From Paenibacillus sp. JJ-100 (lineage in GTDB: Bacteria > Bacillota > Bacilli > Paenibacillales > Paenibacillaceae), in the NCBI RefSeq assembly GCF_948329825.1, contig NZ_CAOJCM010000003.1, positions 124,001 to 188,000 on the forward strand: a stretch of DNA of 64,000 nucleotides, given 5' to 3'. This document shows positions 54,194-62,278 of the stretch, in pieces (positions within the stretch are counted from its first letter, which is position 1; the number at the start of each line of letters is the position of its first letter). A program made the position numbers and the translations under genes. Below the pieces are notes generated by a model. It did no database searches and had not been told where the DNA came from. It saw nothing but the letters and a program-made list of their open reading frames with translations.

Positions 54194-54363
54194 TTATGAT
54201 CCTGTGAATAAACGTTGATCTTCAATATTGATGCCTACAGCTCCAAGCTCTATAATCCGGGATACATTTTCCTTCACTTCTGACACAGACCTGCCATGCC
54301 CTCCCTCTATATCGACGGTTACAGGCAAATTCTCACTCCTGATAATACGTTCCAGGTTCCTTT
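54194..54363 (-). pseudogene. Fragment of an isocitrate lyase/PEP mutase-family gene
   Basis: A minus-strand frame with no start codon encodes RNLERIIRSENLPVTVDIEG, then GGHGRSVSEVKENVSRIIEL and GAVGINIEDQ before TAA 54194-54196. PVTVDIEGGHG and GAVGINIED are the core motifs of PEP-phosphomutase/isocitrate-lyase-like enzymes (family size about 260-290 residues). Only 55 codons remain, with the first stop directly 5' of the fragment, so this is a clear decay remnant. It lies between ada and the 53569 gene. Confidence 0.85.
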
Positions 54364-54394
54364 ATAAAATAAAATGACGCTGATGCTGTAAATC

Positions 54395-55447
54395 TTACTG
54401 TAAAGAAACCTGCTTCTCATGCTGAAGTAGCCAATTTTTACGTGTTAATCCGCCTCCATAACCGCCTAATTCACCACTTGCATTAATTACACGGTGACAT
54501 GGGATGACAATGGCCAGTTGATTGGTTCCATTGGCTTGTGCTACTGCTCGGCAAGCAGACGGTTTTCCAACAATGCTCGCGATCTCTTGATAGGATCTCG
54601 TTTCTCCAGCTGGAATGGCTAATAGTGCTTCCCAGACTTGTTTTTGAAATGGTGTTCCTAAACAGAACAACGCTGTGTCGAACGCTGTTCTTTTGCCGTC
54701 GAAATATTCAGTTAACTCCCGTTCTATGGATTGGATCGGTGGTGTTATACCAGGTACAATCGAAGATTTGGTCCTCTTACGCAGGCGCTCCACTTCGCGT
54801 TCCAGCCCTCTGCGGTCAACGAATTCAAGTAAATATAAGGCCTTCTCGTCGGCAACAGCCATCATGGGGCCAAGGCGGGTGTCAATCCAAGCTGCCTTCA
54901 GTATTCGTTCCTCATCTACATGTGTAGGTGCAGCCCCCATAATCCGCGAAAAGGCATCTCGAAATCCACTGCTGGATTCATATCCGGTCGAGAGCTGGCT
55001 ATCAATGACGGTGCGTCCTGAACGAATATGTTTTAGAGCTAGTCCCATTCGTCGGGCCCGTGCGTACTCAACAAAGGTCATGCCAAATCTTTTTTTGAAC
55101 TGACGACGAGCCGTAGATTCATCAATAGATAATGCCCGAAAGTCCTGGCCCTTCCAGCGTTTTTCGGGCTCCTTCTCGACAGCCTCCACCAGCATGCGAA
55201 CCACGTCCGAAACATGATTGGGATGAGATAAAGGCCGGCACCGCTGACAAGGGCGGAATGAGGCAAGCAGGGCTTGCTGAGCGGTTTCGTAAAACTCGCA
55301 GTTCTCAAATTTGGGTTTCCGCGCCGGGCAGGTCGGACGGCAGAATACTCCCGTTGTTTTGACCCCTACATAAAATATACCTTCGTATTCTGAATCTTTG
55401 GCTACCAGCGCCTGATAATATTGTTCCTTTAGATCTGGAGAGATCAT
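54395..55447 (-). CDS. ada: Bifunctional Ada: methylphosphotriester sensor/AraC activator and O6-methylguanine-DNA methyltransferase
   Basis: 350 residues, full-length Ada order. The N-terminal zinc/methyl-acceptor domain has VFCRPTCPARKP and RPCQRCRPL, with the four Cys ligands. The AraC-type HTH region follows (TARRQFKKRFGMTFVEYARA; SRIMGAAPTHV). The C-terminal methyltransferase ends with the acceptor motif PCHRVI and GGYGGGLTRK. It repairs alkylated DNA suicidally and, once methylated, activates alkylation-response genes. ATG 55447 is preferred (AAGGACG upstream). Confidence 0.93.
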   Translation of the reverse strand: MISPDLKEQYYQALVAKDSEYEGIFYVGVKTTGVFCRPTCPARKPKFENCEFYETAQQALLASFRPCQRCRPLSHPNHVSDVVRMLVEAVEKEPEKRWKGQDFRALSIDESTARRQFKKRFGMTFVEYARARRMGLALKHIRSGRTVIDSQLSTGYESSSGFRDAFSRIMGAAPTHVDEERILKAAWIDTRLGPMMAVADEKALYLLEFVDRRGLEREVERLRKRTKSSIVPGITPPIQSIERELTEYFDGKRTAFDTALFCLGTPFQKQVWEALLAIPAGETRSYQEIASIVGKPSACRAVAQANGTNQLAIVIPCHRVINASGELGGYGGGLTRKNWLLQHEKQVSLQ

Positions 55448-55601
55448 AAGTCGCACGTCCTTACTTCAGTAGAGTCATTATCTTACCTCCTATTATAGGT
55501 GAGGATTACACATTCCATCGCCGAAAATCAGGCATCGATTCTGATTATGAAGGGATCAAGAATAACAGTGACAGTCTTAATTTTAAACTAATTTACATAT
55601 T

Positions 55602-55706
55602 ATGGAGCTTCATGAGGGACGATATCGTGTAGTGATGAATAAGGTTTACTTCGAAGTCGTGCAAGAGAATGGTGCAAGAAGATTGAAGGGAGAAGATGTA
55701 GTATGA
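55602..55706 (+). CDS. Short ORF (34 aa) coupled to a lipoprotein gene
   Basis: ATG 55602 to TGA 55704; the stop overlaps the ATG of the lipoprotein at 55703 in an ATGA junction. The peptide (MELHEGRYRVVMNKVYFEVV, then a basic tail) looks like real protein, but no ribosome binding site is seen before the ATG. It may be a remnant of a cotranscribed gene or a leader ORF. Unrecognised. Confidence 0.32.
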   Translation: MELHEGRYRVVMNKVYFEVVQENGARRLKGEDVV

Positions 55707-56281
55707 ATGAAGCGGTAATCAGGAAATCTGTATGGTATACGGCGGTGTTGTGTATGCTCCTTACCATTAGCGCCTGTGGCGCCAAAAATAATAAAGAGTC
55801 TGTTCAGGAACATGCATATCCGCAGTCCAAGCAACCCATCGAAGAAGCTGGACAAGATTCTGTGCCTAATGCCGAGGCTAAGAACAACAATGATCAGAAT
55901 AACGCAAATGATGAGGAAAGCAAGATGGAGAAGCAGTCTACTTCTTCGGCATCGTCCAAGGAGATTGACATTGTTATTGATCAATCGGATAAACCGATCG
56001 AGGGCAACAGCTTTGATTTTGCGATCAAAAACGTACCTGATGGGTATACCTTAACGGAAATGCAATGGACATCAAACACAGTGACGATTGTGAATTCTTT
56101 ACAGGAAGCGATCGAGCATGGTGCGAACGGAGAGGACGGCTTTTATTTTAGCGGCAATGGTCAGTTCTCAGGCTTTATCTATTCGGACGAGATGAAGGGT
56201 GAACGCGGGAAAGCCACGTTTGTATTCACCAATGATGAGGGTAACATGCTAATGTCCGAGAAGGAAATCAAGTTGAAATAA
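55703..56281 (+). CDS. Putative lipoprotein of unknown function
   Basis: 192 residues. Signal peptide with lipobox TISAC (Cys near 25), a long Asn/Gln/Glu-rich tether (NNNDQNNANDEESKMEKQ), then a domain of about 95 residues (IDIVIDQSDKPIEGNSFDFA; GYTLTEMQWTS; GFYFSGNGQFSGFIY; ATFVFTNDEGNMLMSEKEI) that looks like an Ig-like beta sandwich. AAGGGAG lies upstream. Function unknown; a terminator follows. Confidence 0.78.
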   Translation: MNEAVIRKSVWYTAVLCMLLTISACGAKNNKESVQEHAYPQSKQPIEEAGQDSVPNAEAKNNNDQNNANDEESKMEKQSTSSASSKEIDIVIDQSDKPIEGNSFDFAIKNVPDGYTLTEMQWTSNTVTIVNSLQEAIEHGANGEDGFYFSGNGQFSGFIYSDEMKGERGKATFVFTNDEGNMLMSEKEIKLK

Positions 56282-56371
56282 ACACAGTGCTCTTCAGGAG
56301 GCGGGGAGCCACATACACCATCTTTGTACGGTTGAAAGTACAGTTGAGAATATAGTTAAAAATAAAACAGG

Positions 56372-56400
56372 AAAAGCAGCCTTTTGGGCTGCTTTTTGGG
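56372..56400 (+). terminator. Terminator after the lipoprotein gene
   Basis: AAAAGCAGCC-TTTTG-GGCTGCTTTTT. Confidence 0.88.
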
Positions 56401-56463
56401 TATGCATTTTTGCATCACTACTTCTGTGGAGGTCATTTGTCTAAGATAGCTGCTCTGGCGCTC

Positions 56464-57381
56464 CTACATAAATTCAAAGAAATAACGAACCACGTGGAAC
56501 ATGACTGGCGAGGTATAGGTAAGACTATCCACCCGGCTGAGATAACTCTCTTTAAGTGCGTCCGATTTGTTGTCATCCCCGATGAGCAGATCACGTTTCA
56601 GCACGGACACGGTGAGGCTACCGAAGAATCCGGCAAGGCTGATCAATGCCCCAATGAACAACGAGAATGGCCAATCAAAAGGCGTTAAGTAAGGATGAAT
56701 GAAATAGGAGGCGGCCGTCGTGACAAGGAATGCACACACAAACCCTTCCCATGTGAGAAAAGGATTCGCTGTAGGCACCACCTTTCGTTTGCCCCAATAT
56801 AGAGATATCAGATAGTGCACCACATCATTAAGCTGCGTTAACACGACAAGAAAGAGTACCAGCTTCGACCCGTACTCTGGCGTGGCAAATGGGAAATAAG
56901 CCAGATGGCTAAGTCCAAATACCATCAGCATGAGGCCCCACTGTGTGGAGCTGACACTGCGCAGGAAGCCGATAGTTCCTTTGTTGATTAGTCGCGGCAT
57001 GGGTAAGAACAGAAATACATAGAGTGGAATAAAGACGATAAACATGCCATACCATCCAATGTAAATCCAGTAAAACTGCACGGGAATCGCAAGATATGCC
57101 CATAGAAACAGACGGCGGTCGGCCTTGCGTGTGTTGCGGATCATGGAGAAATACTCTTTCAGTGAGAAAAAAGCAAGCACCATGAGTGAGATTAGAGAAA
57201 CAATAGGGTTAAACAAGGTAGCGAGGCAAAAGATAACCAGCATGCCCCACCAGGTTTTGATTTTGGTTCCGATGCCCGAATAATCCTTATCTGGTTGCAG
57301 TCTAGCAATTACTTTATACACAATATGAATAACAAGTAAGGCTGCAAAGATCAGGGTTAGTGTGAATAGGGAACTGCTCAT
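56464..57381 (-). CDS. Phosphatidate cytidylyltransferase-like membrane protein (CdsA/YnbB type)
   Basis: About 305 residues, eight or so membrane helices. The C-terminal signature of CDP-diglyceride synthetases is recognisable: SLTVSVLKRDLLIGDDN, then SYLSRVDSLTYTSPVMF, corresponding to the SxxKRxxxxKD...RxDS motif. It would make CDP-diacylglycerol from phosphatidic acid and CTP. It is closer to the accessory YnbB-type than to canonical CdsA. The start at 57381 is preferred because AGGTGAT precedes it; an ATG 8 codons upstream (57405) has no site. Confidence 0.8.
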   Translation of the reverse strand: MSSSLFTLTLIFAALLVIHIVYKVIARLQPDKDYSGIGTKIKTWWGMLVIFCLATLFNPIVSLISLMVLAFFSLKEYFSMIRNTRKADRRLFLWAYLAIPVQFYWIYIGWYGMFIVFIPLYVFLFLPMPRLINKGTIGFLRSVSSTQWGLMLMVFGLSHLAYFPFATPEYGSKLVLFLVVLTQLNDVVHYLISLYWGKRKVVPTANPFLTWEGFVCAFLVTTAASYFIHPYLTPFDWPFSLFIGALISLAGFFGSLTVSVLKRDLLIGDDNKSDALKESYLSRVDSLTYTSPVMFHVVRYFFEFM

Positions 57382-57471
57382 GTATGAGATCACCTGCTTA
57401 TTCATTGTGACATTCCATTATAGGATACTATGTTATTATGAAGGAATAGTGACAACTTGATAAGGGGAAAT

Positions 57472-58044
57472 ATGAGGATGACCGATAAACGATCCATTTA
57501 TATTTTGCTGACGAATACAGGGACGTTGTTCACGAGAGTGATTCAGAGCTACACCAGAGCGCCATATAACCACGCTTCCATCTCGTTTGACCGGGAATTA
57601 ACGGAATTGTATAGTTTTGGACGCAAACATCCAAGCAATCCTCTGAATGGCGGTTTTGTGAAGGAAGATATCCAGACGGGTACTTATAGTAAGTATCCCA
57701 ATACGACATGTGTCATCTATGAGCTTCAGGTTACGGAGCGTGAAGTGGAAAAAATGAAGCGTGTGCTGCACATCTTCATTCGCAGCCGTCAGAAATATAT
57801 GTACAATCTTCTAGGTGTGATTGGAATTACGCTTAAGGAGCCGGTGGAGTTCAGCAACTCCTATTTTTGCTCTCAGTTCGTAGCTGAGATTCTGCAACGC
57901 TCGGGGATCAAGCTGTGGGATAAGCTGCCGGCACTGGTCACCCCGGACGATTTTCGCCAATGTGAGCAGCTGAAGCTGGTGTATGAGGGGAGACTGAAGG
58001 AATATTCTATTAGTAGCGAGGAAGAGGTTCCTTACTTGGAATAG
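57472..58044 (+). CDS. NlpC/P60-superfamily (YiiX/YebB-like) papain-fold protein
   Basis: About 190 residues. The permuted papain-like arrangement is visible: NHASISFDRELTELYSFG carries the catalytic-type His near the N-terminus, and FSNSYFCSQFVAEILQRSG carries the Cys later. This fits YiiX/DUF830-like members of the NlpC/P60 superfamily, which cleave amide or ester bonds in cell-wall or lipid substrates. No signal peptide. The start at 57472 or 57478 is ambiguous (AAGGGG upstream). Divergent from the CdsA-like gene. Confidence 0.78.
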   Translation: MRMTDKRSIYILLTNTGTLFTRVIQSYTRAPYNHASISFDRELTELYSFGRKHPSNPLNGGFVKEDIQTGTYSKYPNTTCVIYELQVTEREVEKMKRVLHIFIRSRQKYMYNLLGVIGITLKEPVEFSNSYFCSQFVAEILQRSGIKLWDKLPALVTPDDFRQCEQLKLVYEGRLKEYSISSEEEVPYLE

Positions 58045-58085
58045 CAGCTGAGGTCCGCTTAAGGGGTTGGAACTACAGTAAAATA

Positions 58086-58112
58086 GGCAGATGGATGCCA
58101 TCTGTCTTTTTG
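58086..58112 (+). terminator. Terminator after the NlpC/P60-like gene
   Basis: CAGATGG-ATG-CCATCTG followed by TCTTTTT. Confidence 0.82.
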
Positions 58113-58149
58113 CGTTATATGTAAGTTTCTTGCCAATGAGTTCAGGATA

Positions 58150-58215
58150 TTATGCATATGCACAAGTAATTTCGTCCTTTCATCAATATTTATTTGGTTC
58201 CCCAGCTACTATAAT
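58150..58215 (+). promoter_or_regulatory. gntP promoter with CdaR-type operator
   Basis: A 16-bp near-palindrome TTATGCATATGCACAA (58150-58165) lies about 22 bp upstream of the -35 position of a promoter with a perfect TATAAT (58210-58215) but no good -35 (TATTTA). That is the layout of an activator-dependent promoter. The same 14-bp core, in the other orientation, occurs upstream of the cdaR-like gene (62034-62047). Confidence 0.65.
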
Positions 58216-58252
58216 GAAAGCGTGTTCAACAAGTGCGAGGGGGAAATGAACA

Positions 58253-59548
58253 ATGGAATCCTTAACAATAAGCTGGATTGGAGCACTGGCAGGACTTGCA
58301 ATAGCCATTATACTAATCCTGAGAAAGCTTAATCCCGTGTATTCTTTATTTTTAGGCGCAATTGTAGGCGCTTTAATTGGCGGAGCGAACCTAGATCAAA
58401 CTGTCAATATACTAGTCAACGGCACTCAAAGCGTCATGGGGACAGTTCTTCGGGTGCTTGCTGCAGGGGTGCTGGCAGGTGTCATGATGGAATCAGGTGC
58501 AGCAGAGACAATTGCCCAAGCCATTGTGCGGAAGTTTGGAGGCAGCAAAGCTATTCTGGCACTGGCTCTAGCAACGATGATTATTACTGCTGTCGGCGTA
58601 TTTATTCCAGTCGCGGTATTGATTGTTGCTCCGATTGCACTCTCGGTAGGTAACAAAATGGGCATATCCAAACTCGCGTTAATTCTGGCACTATCCGGTG
58701 GAGGCAAGGCAGGGAATGTGATCTCTCCGAACCCGAATACGATTGCGGCTGCACGTGGCTTTGACCTCGACCTCAGTAGTGTCATGCTGGCAGGGGTTAT
58801 TCCAGCCATCTTCGGATTAATTGTAACCGTTATTGTGACTTCCATGCTGAAGAATAAAGGAGTAATGGTATCTGATCAGGAAGCGGAACAGGGTGAAGTG
58901 GATACCTCAAAATATCCACCATTGGGTAAGGCCATTGTTGCACCGCTGACAGCTATCATTCTACTGATGATTAATCCGATTGGTTCCATAGCAGGCATTG
59001 AAGCCTTGTCTGCGTTCAAGGTCGATGCCATGTACATTCTGCCGCTTGCAGGAATCATCGGTATGCTGGCCATGGGACAAGGACGAAATATCGTTAAATA
59101 TACAACATCAGGTTTGAACAAAATGACGGCAACTGTGCTAATTTTGGTGGGCGCTGGTGGTATTGCAGGACTTATCTCGGCTTCTAACCTGTCCGCTCAG
59201 GTAGTCAGTTTGATTGAAGCCTCTGGCGTATCAGGTACCTTCCTGGCACCTATCGCAGGGATTCTTATGGCAGCAGCTACAGCGTCAACATCAACGGGGG
59301 TTATCTTAGCGACAGGCTCCTTCGGTGATGCCATTCTGAATATGGGCACAGCACCATTAGCAGCGGCTGTCATGGTTCATACTGGCGCTACAGTTATTGA
59401 TTCTCTGCCACAGGGGAACTACTTCCACGTCACGGCAGATAGCATGAAGATGACCATTCGCCAGCGGATGGGAGTCGTCCCTTATGAAGCTATTGTAGGT
59501 GGAACGATGGCAATTATAGCGACAATATTATATGGATTTATCCTTTAG
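58253..59548 (+). CDS. GntP-family permease (gluconate/glycerate type)
   Basis: 431 residues with about twelve membrane helices. GntP signatures are present: RKLNPVYSLFLGAIVGALIGG near the start, GGKAGNVISPNPNTIAAARGFD in the middle, and TASTSTGVILATGSFG towards the end. It imports a sugar acid by proton symport. The downstream glycerate kinase and CdaR regulator point to D-glycerate, perhaps derived from glucarate or galactarate. ATG follows GAGGGGG. Operon partner starts about 25 bp downstream. Confidence 0.92.
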   Translation: MESLTISWIGALAGLAIAIILILRKLNPVYSLFLGAIVGALIGGANLDQTVNILVNGTQSVMGTVLRVLAAGVLAGVMMESGAAETIAQAIVRKFGGSKAILALALATMIITAVGVFIPVAVLIVAPIALSVGNKMGISKLALILALSGGGKAGNVISPNPNTIAAARGFDLDLSSVMLAGVIPAIFGLIVTVIVTSMLKNKGVMVSDQEAEQGEVDTSKYPPLGKAIVAPLTAIILLMINPIGSIAGIEALSAFKVDAMYILPLAGIIGMLAMGQGRNIVKYTTSGLNKMTATVLILVGAGGIAGLISASNLSAQVVSLIEASGVSGTFLAPIAGILMAAATASTSTGVILATGSFGDAILNMGTAPLAAAVMVHTGATVIDSLPQGNYFHVTADSMKMTIRQRMGVVPYEAIVGGTMAIIATILYGFIL

Positions 59549-59572
59549 TATAACGGATGGAGCGTGAGAGAT

Positions 59573-60748
59573 ATGGAAGAGACAGTGGATATGATGAAAG
59601 GCAGAGAAACTACGTTTGTGCTAGCTCCGGACTCATTCAAAGAGAGCATGACTGCGAAGCAAGTCTGTGAGGCGATGGAGAAAGGTCTTCGAAAAATATA
59701 TCCGACTGCCCGTTATGTTCATGTACCCATGGCCGATGGTGGGGAAGGGACAGTACAGTCACTCGTTGATGCTTCAGGCGGTGCAATATATCAACAGGAG
59801 GTCCAAGGCCCGCTGGGTGAAAAGGTCCTGGCTCAGTACGGTATACTTGGTGACGGTACGACAGCTGCTATTGAGATGGCTTCTGCAAGTGGTATTCATC
59901 TCGTCACACAGGAGAATCGGAATCCGCTGCGTACTTCAACTTATGGAACGGGGGAACTGATCTCAGCGTGCCTGAATCGGGGAATTCGTAAAATCATTAT
60001 CGGGATTGGCGGCAGTGCTACCAATGATGGCGGTGCTGGCATGGCTGAAGCTCTTGGTGTGAAGTTTCTGGATGCTTCGGGTCAGCCGCTTGCACGCGGA
60101 GGAGGGGCTTTGCGTCAACTTGCCCGGATTGATGTGTCCGGCTTGGATGAGCGTCTGCAAGAAGTTGAATTTATCGTGGCTTGTGATGTCACCAATCCAC
60201 TGTGCGGCGAGCATGGTGCTTCACAGGTGTTTGGACCACAGAAGGGCGCTTCTTCCGAGATGGTACAGCAACTGGATGCCAGCTTATCACATTATGCAGA
60301 TATCGTACGGGATCAGCTGGGCAAGGACATTCGCCATGTGCCCGGGGCCGGAGCTGCAGGAGGTCTGGGCGCAGGACTTTTAATTTTTACACAAGCAGTG
60401 CTCCGCAAAGGGATTGAGATCGTTATCGAATATACAGCATTACAGGAGAAGCTGAAGCATGCCGATGTGGTGTTTACAGGTGAGGGCGGGATTGACTTTC
60501 AAACGAAATTTGGCAAAACGCCCTATGGCGTAGCCCAAGCGGCTAAGGCTGCAGGTAAACCCGTTATTGCAATAGCTGGGTATATAGGAGAGGGAATTGA
60601 TACACTATACGCAGAAGGTATTGATGCAGTGTTTGGCATTGTGCCAGGTGCTGCCGGGCTGGAGCAGTTGTTGCAAGAGGGACCAGCTAACGTAGAACGC
60701 ACCACGGAAAACATTGCAAGGGTACTTAAGCTTGGACTGCATCTGTAG
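59573..60748 (+). CDS. glxK: Glycerate 2-kinase
   Basis: About 391 residues of the GlxK/GarK family: VLAPDSFKESMTAKQV, MADGGEGTVQSL, IGGSATNDGGAGMAEALG, CDVTNPLCGEHGAS, PGAGAAGGLGAG and FTGEGGIDFQTKFGK, all family landmarks. It phosphorylates glycerate to 2-phosphoglycerate for glycolysis. The start is probably ATG 59573 (GGAG upstream at 10 nt); a GTG three codons earlier and ATGs at 59591 and 59594 are alternatives. It forms an operon with gntP. Confidence 0.94.
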   Translation: MEETVDMMKGRETTFVLAPDSFKESMTAKQVCEAMEKGLRKIYPTARYVHVPMADGGEGTVQSLVDASGGAIYQQEVQGPLGEKVLAQYGILGDGTTAAIEMASASGIHLVTQENRNPLRTSTYGTGELISACLNRGIRKIIIGIGGSATNDGGAGMAEALGVKFLDASGQPLARGGGALRQLARIDVSGLDERLQEVEFIVACDVTNPLCGEHGASQVFGPQKGASSEMVQQLDASLSHYADIVRDQLGKDIRHVPGAGAAGGLGAGLLIFTQAVLRKGIEIVIEYTALQEKLKHADVVFTGEGGIDFQTKFGKTPYGVAQAAKAAGKPVIAIAGYIGEGIDTLYAEGIDAVFGIVPGAAGLEQLLQEGPANVERTTENIARVLKLGLHL

Positions 60749-60784
60749 GTGGAGCACTGATGGTCTAGCTACTTCGAGGTAAAC

Positions 60785-60837
60785 AAAAAGCGGGACATGG
60801 ATCAGCCTTAAACTAGGCAGTCTGTGTCCCTTTTTGC
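60785..60837. terminator. Two-sided terminator between glxK and cdaR
   Basis: AAAAAGCGGGACA / TGTGTCCCTTTTT around a 25-nt loop, between convergent genes. Confidence 0.8.
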
Positions 60838-60903
60838 TGTATGCTATTATGGTTGATCTTAACTCTTAACCCTGAGGCTACTCCAGTTCGCGCTACTTTC
60901 GGG

Positions 60904-61965
60904 CTATTGATAATGTCTCAATAAACCATGCGTGAGCTCGATAAGTTCCAGCCAATTACGTGGATCTCTGCCTGTAAGAGTATGGATTCGTTTGAGGCGG
61001 TACTGCAAAGTGTTGCGATGAATATTGAGATGATCCGCCGTAGCAGACATGCTGCCGCTATGATGAATGAAACTGCGTAGCGTCTCTAATAGGTCTGCGC
61101 TATCCTCTAACTTGCTGATAGTATTGGTGTGAGGATTCAAATCGGCTATGCTGAACTGTACCAGAAAAGGTACATCCTCATAATGCATAACATGTATGGC
61201 AGGTTGAAGCGCTTGCAGGATCTGGATGACAGAGCGAGCCTGGGCATACCCGGTTGCGATATTAGTTTCCTTTTGACTAACACCAATCCAGATCTCATTA
61301 GGAGCCAATTGCATAAGCAGCTGAATCGTAGGTTTGATGTCTGCATCGTTTTGAATCAGTATGAGTTGAGCCTGTTCTTCTCCTTCCAACGGGAATGACG
61401 GAAGATGGGATGCAAAACGAGCCAATTCCATCTGCATTCCTGCCTGTTCCTCTGCGCGTTTTTGGCTGGGTTTCATGTATAACAGCACACTGGGAAGTTG
61501 CAGGTCAATCTGATACTGCTTGGCTTCTTTACAGAACTTCTGGGAGTATGAGCCCGTGTGGTTCAGTAACCGTTCCCAAAATGCCTTTTGCTGTGAAGCC
61601 TCAAGAGCCTGACTCTCCAGCTGTACACGCTGTTCAATCAAGAGGGCTACGGTGGTACGCACAATGTTGCAGAATGGACGCACCTCATCCGGGTGACCGG
61701 ATATGCCGATGACGCCTACATGCTGTTGATTGATGAGAATGGGTTCGTTCGTGCCCATTCTCTCCAGGCGTCCATCCTGCCAGACCTCAATCATTTTTCC
61801 GGTCCGCAGTGCACGGACTGCCCCTTGATGAACAGTTCCGACTCGTTCTCTCTGCCCGCTCCCTATAATAATGCCCTGTTCATTCATAATGTTGATGTTG
61901 TAGGGGATATCCTGCATCATTTTATCTACAATATCCTGTGCCTGTTTCTCGGATAGCTGTAACAA
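60904..61965 (-). CDS. cdaR: CdaR-family sugar-diacid regulator
   Basis: About 353 residues. The N-terminal sugar-diacid recognition domain carries AQDIVDKMMQDIPYNINIMN, IIGSGQRERVGTVHQGA and GVIGISGHPDEVRPF, the same order as E. coli CdaR. The C-terminal HTH_30 is HIHRNTLQYRLKRIHTLTG within NIHRNTLQYRLKRI. CdaR activates glucarate, galactarate and glycerate genes in response to these acids. TTG 61965 is preferred (AAAGGATGG upstream); an ATG at 62013 would add 16 residues. A candidate operator shared with gntP lies upstream. Confidence 0.9.
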   Translation of the reverse strand: MLQLSEKQAQDIVDKMMQDIPYNINIMNEQGIIIGSGQRERVGTVHQGAVRALRTGKMIEVWQDGRLERMGTNEPILINQQHVGVIGISGHPDEVRPFCNIVRTTVALLIEQRVQLESQALEASQQKAFWERLLNHTGSYSQKFCKEAKQYQIDLQLPSVLLYMKPSQKRAEEQAGMQMELARFASHLPSFPLEGEEQAQLILIQNDADIKPTIQLLMQLAPNEIWIGVSQKETNIATGYAQARSVIQILQALQPAIHVMHYEDVPFLVQFSIADLNPHTNTISKLEDSADLLETLRSFIHHSGSMSATADHLNIHRNTLQYRLKRIHTLTGRDPRNWLELIELTHGLLRHYQ

Positions 61966-62036
61966 TAGTAACCCATCCTTTCCTCTGGTTCTGATGAAAG
62001 TGGATATTTTCAATATAATTATGTGCTTCTAAGTAC

Positions 62037-62052
62037 TTGTGCATATGAACAA
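62037..62052. promoter_or_regulatory. CdaR-type operator upstream of cdaR
   Basis: TTGTGCATATGAACAA is a near-perfect 16-bp inverted repeat. Bases 62034-62047 (TACTTGTGCATATG) are identical to the complement of 58155-58168 at gntP. It lies about 75 bp before the cdaR start and could give autoregulation. Confidence 0.65.
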
Positions 62053-62278
62053 AATTATAAAGAATGGGGAAGGCTCGTACAAGCGAAGATCGTCGGTTAC
62101 ACTAAACTTCATTGGCATCTGGCCTGCACCATCGTACATGGTAACAGCATCATTTTGGGTAAAGTTGTAAATAGGTATACCAACGTTTTATACTCAAATA
62201 GATACACATCGTCCATGGTTCGTTCATTATTATGAACATATCTATTTACTTTTTTTATGGAGAGGATGTAGAAGCGGC

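Noticed and set aside
56485-56503. parS-like GAACCACGTGGAACA
   Set aside because: It matches only one arm of the consensus and lies inside the CdsA-like gene.
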